Origin: Leucaena leucocephala
Taxonomy: Eukaryota > Streptophyta > Magnoliopsida > Fabales > Fabaceae
NCBI GenBank assembly: GCA_037074615.1
Contig: CM073532.1
Location: 14,964,001 to 15,028,000, forward strand
Direction: 5' to 3'
DNA: 64,000 bases
Made by a program: the position numbers and the translations under genes. Numbering within the stretch: the first letter of the stretch is position 1; each line of letters starts with the position of its first letter. The notes beneath the pieces were generated by a model. That model searched no databases and was not told the DNA's origin. It saw nothing but the letters and a program-made list of their open reading frames with translations. Positions 45,329 to 57,773 of this stretch are shown piece by piece.

Positions 45329-48300
45329 TGAAACATACTTCCTTTCATATGTCTTAGGGACCATTCAGTAGCATTTAGAACCACTTTCAAGATCATTGAA
45401 GTCCAATTCCCCAATCTGGAATTTTACTCTTATCGAGTACTGTTCACTTGAAAATTCCAGATGAGTGACCTGACTTCGAAAAATCATAACTAATTCTAGA
45501 AAAATCAAAATGAAGTGGTTCCAATTTCTAAATGGAGATAACTCAATTATATTTCAGGGAAAAATAACTCGTTGACCATTCATTGACCAAGTCAACGTCA
45601 GTCAACGTGTCAAGTTTACTGTTCATTCCACGCTTTTCTCCCTGAATCCAGCATTCTGGTCCCAACTTTAATAACTTATATCTCCTTGTGTAGACATCCA
45701 AATGATACGTTTTATATATCAAATGAAATCTTGGTATGTCTACTATTTACCATAAAAATTTAGTACATTTATTCATCCATTTACTATTTTTAATCATTTA
45801 TCAAATATGACTAGGTTACCACGTGTTACTGTTCACAATGGTAAATTTCAGCATTTCTACTTTGCATACATATGCATACATCCATCATACCACAGTCAAA
45901 CATGCCAAACAACAATTATTATTAATTAATAAGTTGTTTTACATATGGTCATGTACATAAATTCTCATGGTTCTATTACATCTTTTTCTGCCTAAACTCC
46001 GGCAGCATAACCGCTACGCTTCATCTGTACAAAGAACTGAACCGTACTGATTCGGTAATCCCCTCATGAGAACTACCATTCTACGTAGTACCCAGGAAAG
46101 ACTAGATGAACCGACTAGGTCCACTCACTTCTAGCCTCCTTAGACAGCACTACGTACACAGTACTTATCATATACTGATGTTCAGTCTTTACTTCGGCAG
46201 CATAACGGCGTCTCTTAAAATTCCCAAAATTCATTTCGACATAACCTCCCCTGTAATGGGTTATTTATTGGGATGAGATTCGGGGGAATCTCAGTAGCAA
46301 CAATCATAACAATATATGTAATGCAGAGTGACAGTGCTTGCTTGTGATTGTGTACAGATAAGTATGCTGCGTGCTTCCATGCTTAATAACATATGATCAT
46401 AGCATTACAGCAGAGCTTCAGACATAACATATAAGACAACAATCCAACCAAACAATAGCACAACGAATCACCAAGCCATTACAATAAAGCTAGGATTAGT
46501 TACTACCTGGCTAGCTTAGCAGAACTCCATTATCCTTATTCTGCTTCCAGCTCCGCCAGAACTTCCTTACTTCCTTTTCTCCTTTCTCTCTTCCTTTCCT
46601 TCTCCTTCTCTCTCTTCTTTCTCTCCCTTCTCCCTTGCCTTGCGTGAATGAAAATGGAATGGAGGGGGGTATTTATAATTGCCTTCAATGGCAATTCTGT
46701 AATTATCATGAACTTTGATCCTGCGGTCCTGGTTTTTCCTGGATTTTCCTATTTTCTTTAATTCCTCCTTTACTGTATCATGCATGACATCATTGGGACA
46801 CCTCACCAGGACACCTTAGCGCCACATTTATCACATGTCTGAAATCCTGGACACCTCAGCATGCTGACTCACCGGTCCAGTCTCTTGCCTCGTAATACGT
46901 GTCCTCAACTTGTTCTTCTGCCTTTAAGATTACGCCATGTGGCATCTGGAAGGGACCTTTCACGCCTTCCAATGCTATCCAGATAAATCCAGGACTTTAT
47001 CTGATCACTTCCTCGGTTATCGTGCCAACCGAGTAACTTTACTTTATTGAAACAGCATTAAAATAATATTTTAATGCCACTTTTTCCCACACATTACTGG
47101 GCCTACGTTTTTGGGCTCTGGGAATGTTATCTTGGATCCTGATCAAGCCCAAGTACTCTGATGGCTCGATTCCCAAGAAACAGCCCTTGGCAAATTACCA
47201 AAATACCCTTGGGTGCCCTTTCTTGCACTATTTTAACCCTAAGGGTAAAATCATCATTTTACACCCTTCTGTACTCTTTCAGGGCATATACTGACTCTAA
47301 GTAACTTTATCTGTATATACCTTGGCTTCTGGGCCTGTCCAGAATGACCAAAATACCCTTCATTCATCTGTTACCCTTTTGTACAACACAGGGGCATTTT
47401 CGTAATTTCGCACTTTTCCGGGGTTCTGCCGGACACTGGCCCACCTATCAGTCCAAGGGTCTTACTGGGCCTCTGTTGGCGCCATTATTGGGCTTTTCTG
47501 GGTGCAATACCTTCATGGCACGCATTACGAGGATCTTCCCTCGTTAATAATTATTGAATATTTATCTATTATTCACCGTTTATACACATATCCGGACACC
47601 GGCTCCTTCTGTCCGAAACACTAGCCTGCGGTGTTCAGGCATCCCTGTGAGTCATATCAGTCATCTGACTGAGGTCATCCGAACTCATTCAGTCCCTTTT
47701 CAAATACCGATAAATCTCTCTATCGGATCCCCAGAGGCCTCACACTCCCGTCTGGATTTTCTAATTTGCGAATAACTTTTTCTACAGGCCTCCTATCGGT
47801 ATTCTGTCAGTTTCCCGACATCCGTCTCATAAGAACGTATCATCTTGTATTTTCTCACCTAGATCTGAATTCTAGGATATCCGGTAGGAATTTTTATAAC
47901 TTTTGGACGATCAGTCCATTTCTGGCTATCTGGAGTCTTCAAAAATTCCTGTATTAAGCCAGATTACCGAGCGTCACTTGCTCTCTCTATCGGTGAAATC
48001 TGGGACTGAAATGCTTTCGGACAGTCCAAACCACTTCCGGCCTGACTTTCTTTAATTACAATTTAGCCCCAGGGAACTTTTCTTCTTTTCATTTAAGTCC
48101 CTTTTTACTTGGCTAAAATTACACTTAAGGACCCCACATTTTTGTCTACTTTCCTTTTTGGCCTTGAAACTTTCCATAATTGCACTTAAGTCCTTTCATT
48201 TCCTTTACTAGGTCTAGGGGCATTATTGTCTTTTCATATTTTACCAGAGTATTCTCTGGCCCTGGTCAACTATCCAGATACCCCTTCTTGACTGTCTAAC

Positions 48301-48922
48301 CTTAGCCAAATGACCAAAATACCCTTTACTCATTCTTCAGTTATTCTATAACATAAGGGCATTTTCGTCATTTTGCACATTTTCCCCGGACACCGGCCCC
48401 TCTTACCACTGAACTGATATTATGGGCTTGGGCCTTCCCTGGTGTCACTACGGGCCTTAGACAACACTGTATGGCCTCTAGCCATTGTCCGATCATTTCT
48501 ATTCGGACTGCCTTTCCCTTACCGATTATAACTGTAAATTCCCATCTTCAGGAATTTTTACAGAAAAATCGGGACCTCAAATCAAAATTCTGTGACTCCT
48601 CATTCAATCCGGAATCCTTTTCTCTATCTCCCGGTATTTTCATATATTTTATCCGGACCGGGCTGTTTTGGCCTGAAAAAGCACTCACGCCCACACTTTT
48701 CCAAAATGACCATTTTACCCCTGGTCATATTTCTAATTCTTTCATACACATAGAGACCTCATATGCACATTTCACAGTTCAATGAAATGATCAGCATAAT
48801 TTTCTCTATTTTCTGGCAAAATATGGTACTCATCGGCTACCAGCCCGATCTTTCCCATAATTACGATTATGCCCTTGATTTCTCCTTTTGGCATCTCTAG
48901 GCCTAAAAATTAGGATGTTACA
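45329..48922 (-). mobile_element. E2 5' LTR (family C)
   Basis: 3594 bp, with TATA at 46670-46677, a dyad at 46981-47002 and a terminus TGTAACATCC on the - strand. The PBS-side end carries one change (tgaaacatac for tgaaacatcc on the + strand). Confidence 0.93.
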
Positions 48923-48983
48923 TTCCGCCAGTTCAATACACTTCCGAATACATACTCTGAGGGGTGAAAAGTAGAATGTTTTA

Positions 48984-49901
48984 CCCAGTCTAACAATGTC
49001 ATAGGTAGGAAAAATCTAGACACTAAATCTAATGCCAGAAAACATATTATGGAATGTCGAAAAAATTATATTTAGAAAACAGTCTGATTTTTGAAAAATT
49101 TAACTAAGCCGGTACTAGATTAGACTGGATTTTCCAATCAGCCTCTTTTTCCTTTGGATGGTTCCACCTAGCATGATGATGTCACATGGATGATGTCATG
49201 GATGATAGTTGATGATGTAAGCAAGCTAGGTGGTTAAATCTTGGCCATTGATTTTCAAGATGCAATAAGATTAGATCTTGGAAATTGATTTAATCTTGGA
49301 TTTTTCTATAAATATCACTTCAGCTGCAGCACATTAAGCATAGACAATAGAGGGGAAACTCTTGCAAAATGAAAACTCAAAGTAAGATGAGGCAAATTCA
49401 AGGGGTATTTGAGCAAGCTTGCAAGGTAACATCTCTTCCTAAGTCTTTGATCTTATAGTTGGGAGGTTTAATTACTAGATTAAGTTGGTTAGAAATTATG
49501 TTATCCTCCCATATATGCTGAATGGCATGATCTGAATGGAAAGGAAAATGAAGAGTTTGATGATGGAAATAGGTAAAACAAGTTGGAATAGATAGAATTT
49601 AAGTGGTTCTAGCTTGTAATTAGTTTAATTGCATGATTTGTGTGCTATATGGTTGCCACACCTGATCTAGAATTATATCTTAGGTTATGATTTTGATGAT
49701 TCTAAGGCTTACAATGGATTTAAAATGGAAAATTATGTGGAACTAGGTTGAGGAAGTGAAGTTGGAAGCATTAGAATCAAAAGTAGCATTTTAGCACCAA
49801 GAGTACATGATGTTCGGTCAGGTCCAGTTCATGGGGAAGGAGTTTGATTTTCATAGATCTAAGCTCATATTTACATTCCTCATGAAAAATTGTGTAGGAA
49901 T
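48984..49901 (+). mobile_element. LTR fragment, same family as 31251-48983
   Basis: About 0.9 kb that aligns to 32,295-33,200 of the degenerate element's LTR (for example tattatggaat, cagtctgattttt, and the TATA box at 49317-49324). It abuts the end of that LTR directly, so the degenerate element probably inserted into another copy of its own LTR. It is broken at 49901 by element B. Confidence 0.7.
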
Positions 49902-51418
49902 TGATAGGATATATATTGTATATGGTTTCTATGACATTTTAATGATTTTGTGACAATTTTATCATTCATTTTATGCCTGCAATTGTGCTTTTGTGGTAAT
50001 ACATGATTGTGCATGTCAATGTGCTGATTAAAGGGTAAAATGGTAAATTAACTCTTTTAAACTATATATATGTTGTTTAATTAGTTGAACTTTTACAGTG
50101 GACTTTGATTTTGAATTGCAGGTATTTTAGAGGAGAACCAAGGACTAACATGAGCAGAAAAGAAATCACAAGACAAAGAGGACCAATTCAATAAATCAAG
50201 TTCTTTGATCTTTACTAGCGACCAAAGTATCCACAGGTTGCGACCTCATTTGTTCTGGCAAGTTTTTCAGCGTTTACAGTTCGCAACCAAAATATGGATC
50301 TGGTCATGACAATAATGGACAATTAGTGAAGCTGCGCGTTTTTTAGTAGGTCATTCTAGAATTAAAGGAGGAGGAGCATGCAGACGAAAGGAGGCTTGAT
50401 TTTTGCCAGATTTGGCCAAGAAGCAGTACTCATTCTCTCTCAACATTCTCTCTATAACCTTCACACACATCTTCCATTTTTATTCATCTTTCCACATATT
50501 TTCACATTTCTATACAAATTAATTCACTTCTACCATCTTTCTCTTAACCTTTCCATCACCTTTTTTTGCACTCTTCATGGCATCATTTATGGGTAGTGAT
50601 GACAGCAAAGTAGGATTTATGAGAGGCTAGATCTTTAGTCTCTTGGTGATAGACCGCATATCTTGAGCTCATGGATTCACTGGGGAGTTTTCTATCCTAA
50701 TCTGCACCTATTTCATGTTTTGACATTTCTATATTTAGGGATTTCATTATATGAATAGGGATTGAATGTCAATTGATTATTCTCAGATTAGATATTTGTA
50801 ATTTACTTTGGATGATGTGATTGTTGATCTTAATATTAATATTTCAGTTTTGATTTCTGGATAGTTAGAATATTATCAACAATTGTTGATGTTTAATTCA
50901 ATTGCTTGAAGTCTATGGTTGTTGATTGATGACCATTTGAGGGCATTATCATCATCTGATTTAATTACACACTAGGTGGTTTTCAACAGTGCATTAAGAA
51001 GCTTTTAAACTAGCTTTGATCGAAGGAGTTCAAGAACTATTAATGCACTAGACTTAATCAATTGATTGAGGTTTTATTGAAGACTTAGTTATTTCAAAAC
51101 TCCCATATTAAATTAAGAGCAAGGACAGATATGATTTCATCATCAAGAGTCTTTCTTAACATGATTTTGTCACAATCCAACTCATTTTCCTCTTAATAAA
51201 AAATACAAAAATATCTAGCTTAATGCACCCTTATTTCATTGCATCAAAGTTCGATCAAACCCAAAACCCATGTTTTTACTCAGTTTTTCAATAGTTTTGC
51301 CCACCATTTTGCTAAGATTCCAATAAAAAGGCTCCTTGAGAAGAACGATAAGGTTGTGCCTTATACTACATTATCGAGTGCAATCATTATTTTGATGGAT
51401 TGGACATCGACAATTCGA
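49902..51418 (+). mobile_element. 5' LTR of Athila-like element B
   Basis: It starts TGATAGGATATATATTG and matches the LTRs of C and D throughout, including the aaaaggctccttgagaagaa word near the end. Compared with D, about 70 bp around the LTR end and PBS are missing (between cgacaattcgag and tttacctgagtc), so the 3' edge is approximate and the tRNA-Asp PBS is gone. Confidence 0.85.
50215..50310. repeat. GTCGCGAC array 8 (4 decayed sites, LTR of B)
   Basis: Sites near 50215, 50237, 50280 and 50303 (spacings about 22, 43 and 23). None is a perfect palindrome any more, but positions match those in the LTRs of C and D. Confidence 0.8.
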
Positions 51419-51930
51419 GCATTTCAATTCCACTGTTTACCTGAGTCATTTCTTTTTGTTTGAATTTTAGTTTTTGTTGTTTTCATTGCATAGCATAAAA
51501 ATTTTCAGAAATAGAAACAAATATGTTATTTTCTTTCACTTTGGTATCTGCATCATTGCATAGCATTCTGCATTTTTTCTAAGTTCCTACAAAATTACTC
51601 TCTGTGCTTTACGTCGTGACCAAACATTATATGGGTTGCAACCTTATTTCTTTACTGAGGAACTTGTTTGCTCTCTGTGATATCCAGTCGTGACTTTTAT
51701 AACTATTTATCGTGACTAGTTTGAAAGATTTGCTCTCTTTGTAATTTAGTCACGACGTGTGGAATTACTAGTTGCGACCTTAAATCCATTTTAAGAACTT
51801 GTGCTCTTTGTGTTCAGGAGTCACGACCTGAACATCCTTTTATCACGACCAATTTGAGTTTTTCTGCTGTGAAAATTCAATGTCTAATTTTGATTGTTTG
51901 CTTAGTTATTCCTGATTGTTTCTGTGTTGC
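51419..51930 (+). mobile_element. 5' leader of Athila-like element B
   Basis: About 500 bp of untranslated leader between LTR and gag. It carries palindrome array 9 (51613-51849). The end, near ttgcatgtatagaagaac, is the gag start. Confidence 0.75.
51613..51849. repeat. GTCGCGAC array 9 (8 sites, leader of B)
   Basis: Sites start at 51613, 51635, 51687, 51709, 51749, 51771, 51820 and 51842: four pairs, each exactly 22 bp apart, separated by 52, 40 and 49 bp. Gaps contain tgctctctgtga, tgctctctttgt and gtgctctttgtg. All eight palindromes are decayed, mainly at CpG. Confidence 0.9.
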
Positions 51931-52451
51931 ATGTATAGAAGAACTAAACAATTAGTGCCTTTTGATCCTGAAATTGAAAGGAAACTTAGGAAACTAAGAA
52001 GAGAATTTAGAGAAGAAGGAACTAGTAAAGTTGTAGCTAAAGAAAAGGTTAGATCAACAGAATCTAGTTCATCCTCTAGTGTTCTATGATTTGAAATTGG
52101 ACTTAATTTAGAGATTCCATTAGAAATTTCTAATATGGCTGAGATTAATCCTAATGGGTATAATAGATAGGGAGAAAATGAAATACCAATTAATGTAGAA
52201 GATAATAGAAGTGTGAGGGAAATAAATCATTCTCATGTGAATTATGATCCTTATGGTTTTTACATTGAAGAGACTAATTTTGAACTTAAAGGAGCTTTGA
52301 TTGTAGCCTTACCTAAATTTCATGGTTTTGCAGGAGAATGTCCACATCGACACTTACAAACCATGCATATGATCTGCTCTTCTATAAAGCCTCCAATGAC
52401 TACATTAGATGATGTCTTAAGGAGGTGTTTCCATTTCACTACTATAGAAGT
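51931..52451 (+). pseudogene. gag of Athila-like element B, N-terminal part
   Basis: From the ATG at 51931: MYRRTKQLVPFDPEIERKLR, then INHSHVNYDPYGF, LKGALIVALPKFHGF and CPHRHLQTMHMICSSIKPPM. Two in-frame stops lie near 52,088 and 52,168. The frame is cut at 52451 by a + strand solo LTR and resumes at 55399. It is collinear with element D gag. Confidence 0.85.
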
Positions 52452-55398
52452 TGTAACATCCTAATTTTTGGCTCTAGGAGAATTGGGAGGTAGTCTGATA
52501 TGGGCAAGCTATTAAACCCGTAGTCCCAGGATAGTAATCTGATATGGGCAGATCACTTACCTATATTTTGTAGGAATCCGAGGAATGAGCTAAGTCCCTC
52601 AGGATTTAAAGATGAGTTAAGTCTTTGACCTACAAAATAGGGACAGTTCACCTAGGTTCAAAAAGAGGAATGTACGGAATATCCTAAGTCTTAAGCCTAG
52701 GAATTCTGCAGGTAGCTAGATATAGGCTGGCTCCTGAGTAAGATAACCTGATATGGGTAGGTTGTCGAGCCTTTCAATTAACAATGACTCCCGAAGAGTG
52801 CAGGGGATGAGTTGTTGAAAGAGAATTTCAAGAACTTAAGATGAAGGATAAGAAGATAAGTAAAGATGTCAAAAAGAGAATGCAGGGGCATAATGATAAT
52901 TATGGGAAAGATCAGGCTGGTAACCGATGAGTACCATATTTTACTAGAAAATAGAAAAAATTATGCTGATCATTTCACTGAACTGTGAAATATACATATG
53001 AGGTCTCTATGAGTATGAAAGAATTATGGAAAGTTAAGGGACTTAATTGAAAAGAAGAGAAGTTTCCAGGGGCAAAATGATAATTATAGAAAGTTCAGCC
53101 AAAAGTGGCTTAGAACTACCCGGAAGCATTTTAGTCCCAAATTCCATCAGTAGATAGAGGAAATGATGCTGGTTAATCCAGCTTAATACAGGAATTTTAT
53201 CAGGACTTCAGATAGCCAAAATTTATCTGATAGTCTAAAAGTATAAAAAATTCCTATCGGATATCCTAAACCTCAGATATGAGTGAAAAACTGTAGGAAG
53301 ATGCGTCCTGTAGAGACGGATGTCAAGGCACTGACAAAATACCGAAAGGAGGTCTGTAGAAAAAGTTATTCACTATTTAGTGAATTCAGAAGGGAGTTTG
53401 TGAGCTCATGGGATCCGATAGTGAGATATGGCAGTAAATAAAATGGGACTAAATGAGCCCAAATGACATAACGCAGATGCCCATAGTGACACCAAGGAAG
53501 GCCCAGAGCCATGATATCAGTTTAGTGGTAAAAGGGGCCGGTGTCCTGAAAAAGGTGCAAAATGACGGAAATGCCCTTATGTTATAAAATAGTAAAAGAA
53601 TGAGTAAAGGGTATTTTGGTCATTTGACTATAGTGAGATAGTCAAGAAAGGTTATCTGGATAGTTGACCAGGGTTCGAGAATACTCTGGTAAGATATGAA
53701 AAGACAATAATGCCCCTAGACTTATTAAAGTAAATAAAGAGGAACTAAGGGCATTTTTGTAATTTGCCAAGGGATATTTCTTGGGAATCGAGCCATCAGA
53801 GTACTTGAGCTTGATCAGGACCCAAGATAGCAGCCCCAGAGTGCAAAAATGTAGCCCAAGGAATATGTGAGTTAAAGTGGCATTAAAATACTATTTTAAT
53901 GTTGTTTCCATAAAATAGTTACCCGGTCAAGGTGGTAACCAGGGAATTGATCAGATAAAGTTCTGAACTTATCTGGTAGCCATGGGATGGCGTGAAAGGT
54001 GTCATCTAGACACCACATGGCACTGATATAGAGGGAGAAGAAAAGTTAAGGACACATGGCACGATCTTAGCCGTTCATTCCGGGATAAGACTCTGGAATT
54101 CTCTGGAAAAGCTAAGTCAGCTGGTGAGGTGTCCCGTGGGCCCCACCATTGGGCCACATAAGCTTGTGAGGTGTCCCTTGATGATGTCATAAGGATGATG
54201 ATGTCATCATGATGAGGTAAGCAAAGATTCTTGAGGAAGCAAGCAATCTGAGCCACTCATCATGAATCAATCTAAGCCACATATTCCACCTTGCCTCAAG
54301 TATAAATATCCCCTCCCCCTTGCCATTGTCACCACGGCCAAGAGCCAAGAAAATAGAGAGGGAAGTGAGTTCTAGAGAGAGAAAGTGGGAGGAAGAAAGA
54401 AGGAAGTTCTGGCGGAGCCGGAAGCAGTATAAAGATACTAGAGTTCTGCTAAGCTAGTGAGGTTGTAACTAATCCTAGCTTTTATGTAATGGCTTTGTGA
54501 TTTGATATGCTATTGTTTGGTTGGATTGTTGTCTTATATGTTATGACTGAAGCTCTACTACATAATGCTATGATCATATGTTATTACTGAGTATGGAAGC
54601 ACGCGGCATACTTATCTGTACACAATCACAAGCAAGCACTTTCACACTGCATTACATATATTGTTATGGTTGTTACTACTGAGATTCCCCCAAATCTCAT
54701 CCCCTATATATAACCCATTACAGGGAGGTTATATCAAAGTGAATTTTGAGAATGCTTAAAGGCGCCGTTATGCTGCCAAAATTATGGCAGAATATAAGTA
54801 ATGAAGAAAGGAGATGATACGTATTGTGTACGTAGGTACTGTCTAAGGAGTCTGGAAGTGAGTGGACCTAGTCGGTTCATCCAGTCTTTCCTGGGTACTT
54901 ACATAGAATTATAGTTCTCATGGAAATTACCGAATCAGTACAGATCAGTTATTTTTAGAAATGAAGTATAATAGTTATACTGCCAGATTTCGGGCAGGAA
55001 AGATGTAATAAAGATATGTGGATTTTGTTCATGCCCTATTGTATAATAATTTATTATTTAATAATAAATATTGTTTGGCATGTTCAGTTTATGTATGAGA
55101 AATTAAGAGAGAAATTCGAAGGTCTTGAGGCAGCGGTGTTCCGACCTCAGTTTGACCTAGTAAATGGAAGAGTTTGGCACGAAATTTGGTGAGCCAGTAG
55201 CACACATCTGGGGCATTACGTAGATAGGTAATAAGCCTCATTTGGATATGTAGATTGAGATAAATCAATTCTCAAAGTAAAGGTTCAGAATAAGGAACTT
55301 AAGAGTAAAATTTTAATTTTTGGGCTTAAGTTAAGATATAATCGAGTCAATATCGCTTCCGCAAGTGTACTCTGAGGGGTTTAAGGGAGGATGTTTCA
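52452..55398 (+). mobile_element. Solo LTR, chromovirus family C-like, + strand
   Basis: 2947 bp, from TGTAACATCC to GGAGGATGTTTCA, with TATA at 54301-54308, a dyad at 53953-53974 and the hairpin near 54,680. Flanks are gaagt (52447-52451) and aaagg (55399-55403). Comparison with the uninterrupted gag of D suggests an original GAAGG duplication with one change on each side. The decayed duplication makes it older than E2. A short tandem word (ctgatatgggca/ctgatatgggta) occurs at 52,497-52,770. Confidence 0.88.
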
Positions 55399-55851
55399 AA
55401 AGGGAAGGCTAAGGAGTGGTTATACAACCTACCAAATCATTTCTCAACTCTTGCATGGGATCAGTTGAAGTCAACGTTCCTAGAACAATTCTTCCTGGCC
55501 TCTAAGACAACTAGGATGAAGAAGGAGATTACAAACATTCTGCAACAAGATGGAGAGTCATAGCATGAATATTGGACGAGATTTATCAATTTGTTGGCTC
55601 AATGTCTATATCACAACATTATAAAATCTGATTTAGTAGACATTCTCTTTGATGGTCTACTTGCTCACAACAAGGTATCCTTGAATGCAGCAACAAATAG
55701 ATAATAGAGAGATAAAACTCCACAAGCAAGTTGGGAGTTATTCCAAAAAATGGCTAATGAAGACCATCAGACTGAGGATCCATGGAGAATGCCCACATCA
55801 TCTTTGGGTAATTCAAAAGAGATTTTAGTAGAAATAGCAACTTTAGGAAAC
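55399..55851 (+). pseudogene. gag of Athila-like element B, central part
   Basis: It continues GKAKEWLYNLPNHFSTLAWD, then FLASKTTRMKKEI, EYWTRFINLLAQCLYHN and TPQASWELFQKMANE, the retrotransposon gag (capsid) domain. Stops occur at GES-stop-HEY and in TNR-stop-stop-RDK. It is interrupted at 55851 by element D; the rest lies beyond the window. Confidence 0.85.
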
Positions 55852-57335
55852 TGATAAGACATATTTTGTATATGGTTTCTATGACAATTTTGAGAGTTTT
55901 ATAATAACTTTACCATTCATTTCATGCCTTAAATTGTGCTTTTGTGTTAAAACATGATTGTGCGGGGCAATGTGCTAATTAAAGGGTAAAATGGTAAATT
56001 AACCTTCCAAACTGCATATATTCTGTTATTTACTGATTTGGACTTTTACAGTGAACTTTTATATTGAATTGCGGGTACTTTGGAAGAGAGCAAGGACCAG
56101 GAAAGGAATCATAAGTCAATGAAAGTGGAATCACGCTTCGTGCTATTTAGTCGAGACCAAAGAGTTTGCCGGTCACGACCTATAATTCTTCTGTAAAATT
56201 CTCAATGTTCATAGGTCGTGACCAAAACATGGATATGGTCGCGACTAAAATGTGAAATCGTTGGAACTACGCGTTTTAAATTAGGTCATGTTGTTATAAG
56301 AAGAGACAGAGGCTGCCATCAAAAGGGGGCTGGTTTTTGGACCTGATTAGGCTAAGAAGCAGTACTCGAGCGCTCTCTGATCACCTTCTCCACATATTCC
56401 ATCCTTCTACACCTTTCCACAGATTTCTACACATCTCTACATCATTCACCCTTCATCTCTTTATCATTTTTTTCATGGCATCACATCTGAACAGCGATTG
56501 CAGTGCAGTAGAAGTCATGAGAGGTTAAACCTTTAGTCTCTTGGTGATGGATCTAATATCTTGATCTCACGGACTAAAACGGGGAGTTTTTACTGTTCTA
56601 ATTTGTATTCCTTTACATGTCATGATTTCTGCTAGATCTAGGGTTTTCATTCTATGTTTAAGGATTGAATATCGATTGATCATTCTCGAATTAGACTGTC
56701 GTATTTGATTTTGACTGATTTGAACGTTTGCTTTTAATAGAATATTTAAGTTTCGGTTTTAAGAAAGTTGGGTTATTTTCAGCGATCGTTGCAAATCAAT
56801 TCAATTGCTTAAAATCTAGAGTTTTCTATTGACGACCACTCGAGGGCGTTCTCATCATCTAGGGTTGATTACACGCTAAGTGGTTTCTAACAGTTCACTA
56901 ATAAGTTCTTAAACTAGCTTTGATCAAAGGAGTTTAAGGAATATTAGGGTTCTAAACTCGATCGATTGATTGAGGTTTTTCTTTGAGACTTAGTGATTTA
57001 AAACTCTGATTTAATATAAGAGCAAGGATAGATAAGTTTTCATCATCAAGAGCCTACCATTACATATTTCTTCAATAAACCAACTCTTTTCATCTCAATA
57101 AAAAATCCAAAAATATCTACTTTTCCACACATTTATTTTATTGCATCAAGCACCCAAAACCCCAAAACCATTTTTACTACTACTCAGGTTTACCATTGAT
57201 TTTGACATCCAATTTGCTAGGTTTCTAATAAAAAGGCTCCTTGAGAAGAACGATAGGGTTGATCCTTATACTGTATTATATTGGGTGCAATTACTTTATT
57301 ATGATGGGCCGGACGACGACAATCCGATTGCCTCA
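55852..57335 (+). mobile_element. 5' LTR of Athila-like element D
   Basis: 1484 bp, from TGATAAGACATATTTTG to ...GATTGCCTCA, five bases before the PBS. The flanking gaaac (55847-55851) is the likely target duplication; its partner would be outside the window. It inserted into gag of a sister element (B). Palindrome array 10 lies at 56150-56245. Confidence 0.9.
56150..56245. repeat. GTCGCGAC array 10 (4 sites, LTR of D)
   Basis: Sites start at 56150, 56172, 56215 and 56238 (22, 43 and 23 bp), the same as in C's LTR. One is perfect (56238). Confidence 0.92.
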
Positions 57336-57339
57336 TTAA

Positions 57340-57357
57340 TGGCGCTGTTGTCGGGGA
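57340..57357 (+). promoter_or_regulatory. tRNA-Asp-type primer binding site of D
   Basis: tggcgctgttgtcgggga is two changes from the tggcgccgttgccgggga type used by Athila and related elements (established knowledge). Its place four bases after the LTR end supports the Athila-like assignment. Confidence 0.85.
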
Positions 57358-57517
57358 GACAAGTAATTGGTTTCCTAGTAATTGTTTGTCAACTCTATTG
57401 CCTACCTGAGTCATTTTCCTTGCTTTTTATTGCATTTTAGTTGTTAGTAGTTTTTAATTTGCGTTGCATATTGCATCTTTTTGTGACTTTCTGCAGAATT
57501 AGTCTCTGTGACTGAGA

Positions 57518-57717
57518 GTCGAGACCTTACCTGACCTGAGTCGCGACAATTACTCTTTGTCATATTGCTATTTGTGATATCTGAGGCTCTCTACGTAAAC
57601 TAGTTTGAGTCGCGACCATATTGCTATCTGTGATATCTGAGGCTCTCTGTGAAAACCAGTCGCGACATTTAAAACTTTTAGGCGCGACTACAACTCTCTG
57701 TAATTTTGGGTCGCGAC
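57518..57717. repeat. GTCGCGAC array 11 (6 sites, leader of D)
   Basis: Sites start at 57518, 57540, 57609, 57659, 57681 and 57710; spacings are 22, 69, 50, 22 and 29. A partner expected near 57,631 is missing. Gaps contain agtctctgtgac, ggctctctgtgaa and aactctctgtaa. A phrase (ttgctatttgtgatatctga / ttgctatctgtgatatctga) is duplicated at about 57,566 and 57,621. Confidence 0.9.
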
Positions 57718-57773
57718 GTACTAAAAATTTTTTGTTATGCAACTTCTGAATCTGATTGTTTGCTCTCCATTGC

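Larger units (their letters stand above)
37898..48922 (-). mobile_element. Complete non-autonomous chromovirus E2, TSD TTCCG
   Basis: An 11,025-bp insertion with TTCCG at 37893-37897 and 48923-48927. It has two near-identical LTRs (37898-41493 and 45329-48922), a PBS, a PPT and only 3.8 kb of internal DNA. On the - strand the interior holds a gag N-terminal part, a palindrome array, about 1.8 kb of non-coding DNA, a gag zinc-knuckle remnant and the PPT. No protease, RT, RNase H or integrase is present. It must have used enzymes from a relative such as an intact E1-like element. Confidence 0.93.
31251..48983 (+). mobile_element. 3' LTR of the degenerate element, split by two insertions
   Basis: The LTR starts TGTAACATCC at 31251 and is about 3.2 kb once insertions are removed: 31251-33718, 37200-37897 and 48928-48983. 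It ends AGAATGTTTTA (expected TGTTTCA). The TATA box is at 32602-32609. The insertions are a family B-like solo LTR (TSD TAAGG) and complete element E2 (TSD TTCCG). The open frame at 32637-32849 lies just after the TATA box and is not considered a gene. Confidence 0.82.

Noticed and set aside
57340..57357. A tRNA gene at the primer binding sites
   Set aside because: Only the 12-18 bases complementary to a tRNA 3' end are present (also at 14664 and 45314); no cloverleaf can be formed.
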